NCBI GenBank assembly: GCA_934678955.1
Contig: CAKUSI010000273.1
Coordinates: 1 to 5,420 of the forward strand
Direction of reading: 5' to 3'
DNA: 5,420 bases
Source of the DNA: an uncultured Austwickia sp.
GTDB taxonomy: Bacteria > Actinomycetota > Actinomycetes > Actinomycetales > Dermatophilaceae
Part shown: in pieces, positions 5,362-5,420 of the stretch
How positions within the stretch are numbered: position 1 is the stretch's first letter
How the letters are laid out: every line of letters begins with the position of its first letter
Notes under the pieces: model-generated
The model's database searches: none
What the model was told of the DNA's origin: nothing
Seen by the model: the letters and a program-made list of their open reading frames with translations, nothing else
Position numbers and translations under genes: made by a program

Positions 5362-5420
5362 ATGGCGAAGAATCCCCAACGGCGCGGGCCGATCCGCACC
5401 CTGATCGTGATGCTGGTGAT
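5362..5420 (+). CDS. secD: Probable protein translocase subunit SecD (5' end only)
   Basis: ATG 5362 is preceded by GAGG at 5352-5355, six nt upstream. The 19 visible residues, MAKNPQRRGPIRTLIVMLV, are a short basic N-terminus followed by the start of a hydrophobic segment. This is how actinobacterial SecD begins before its first transmembrane helix. SecD with SecF forms the proton-driven membrane complex that helps pull proteins through the SecYEG channel. The identification rests mainly on position: secD follows ruvB (usually after yajC) in actinobacterial genomes. Most of the gene is outside the window, so no SecD domain motif is visible and another membrane protein cannot be excluded. Confidence 0.65.
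   Translation, partial: MAKNPQRRGPIRTLIVMLV

Noticed and set aside
5115..5420. Open frame from GTG 5115, 8 nt after the -10 TAGACT, as a leaderless gene
   Set aside because: Third codon positions are not G/C-biased, the peptide is Arg/Gly-rich, and it would overlap secD in another frame.

Overview
This is high-GC DNA with codons strongly ending in G or C, frequent GTG starts, a gene start that looks leaderless, and a gene order (pdxT - yebC - ruvC - ruvA - ruvB - secD) typical of Actinomycetota. I cannot place it more finely. Every well-supported gene is on the + strand; the long opposite-strand reading frames are products of GC bias.

Layout. Positions 1-81 are the last codons of an unidentified gene. 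Positions 82-447 hold no convincing gene but contain a degenerate tandem repeat of about 20 nt (169-304). Positions 448-805 are the broken remains of a VapC-like PIN-domain toxin gene, lacking its N-terminal part and carrying a +1 frameshift. pdxT (887-1567) follows, probably leaderless, with a promoter-overlapping inverted repeat and an unusual Asp/Gln-rich insertion. yebC (1711-2475) is next. The Holliday-junction operon ruvC-ruvA-ruvB (2627-4973) has 4-nt ATGA overlaps at both junctions and a 10/12 match to the actinobacterial LexA/SOS box at its promoter. A 388-nt gap follows, where a yajC gene would usually lie. It contains a large stem-loop, a candidate promoter and a leader with three stem-loops (one with a cUUCGg tetraloop). 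The window ends in the first 19 codons of a probable secD.

How the genes work together. RuvA binds the four-way junction, RuvB is the hexameric branch-migration motor and RuvC is the resolvase; co-translation and the SOS box fit a DNA-damage-inducible repair operon. YebC is a conserved neighbour of ruv genes, now linked to translation rather than recombination. PdxT is the glutaminase half of PLP synthase. Its usual partner pdxS is not directly upstream here; the space holds the vapC remnant and repeats, suggesting a past rearrangement.

I found no wholly new multi-gene system. The most interesting signals are the SOS box, the structured secD leader without yajC, the PdxT insertion built from 12-nt repeats, and the remodelled region upstream of pdxT.
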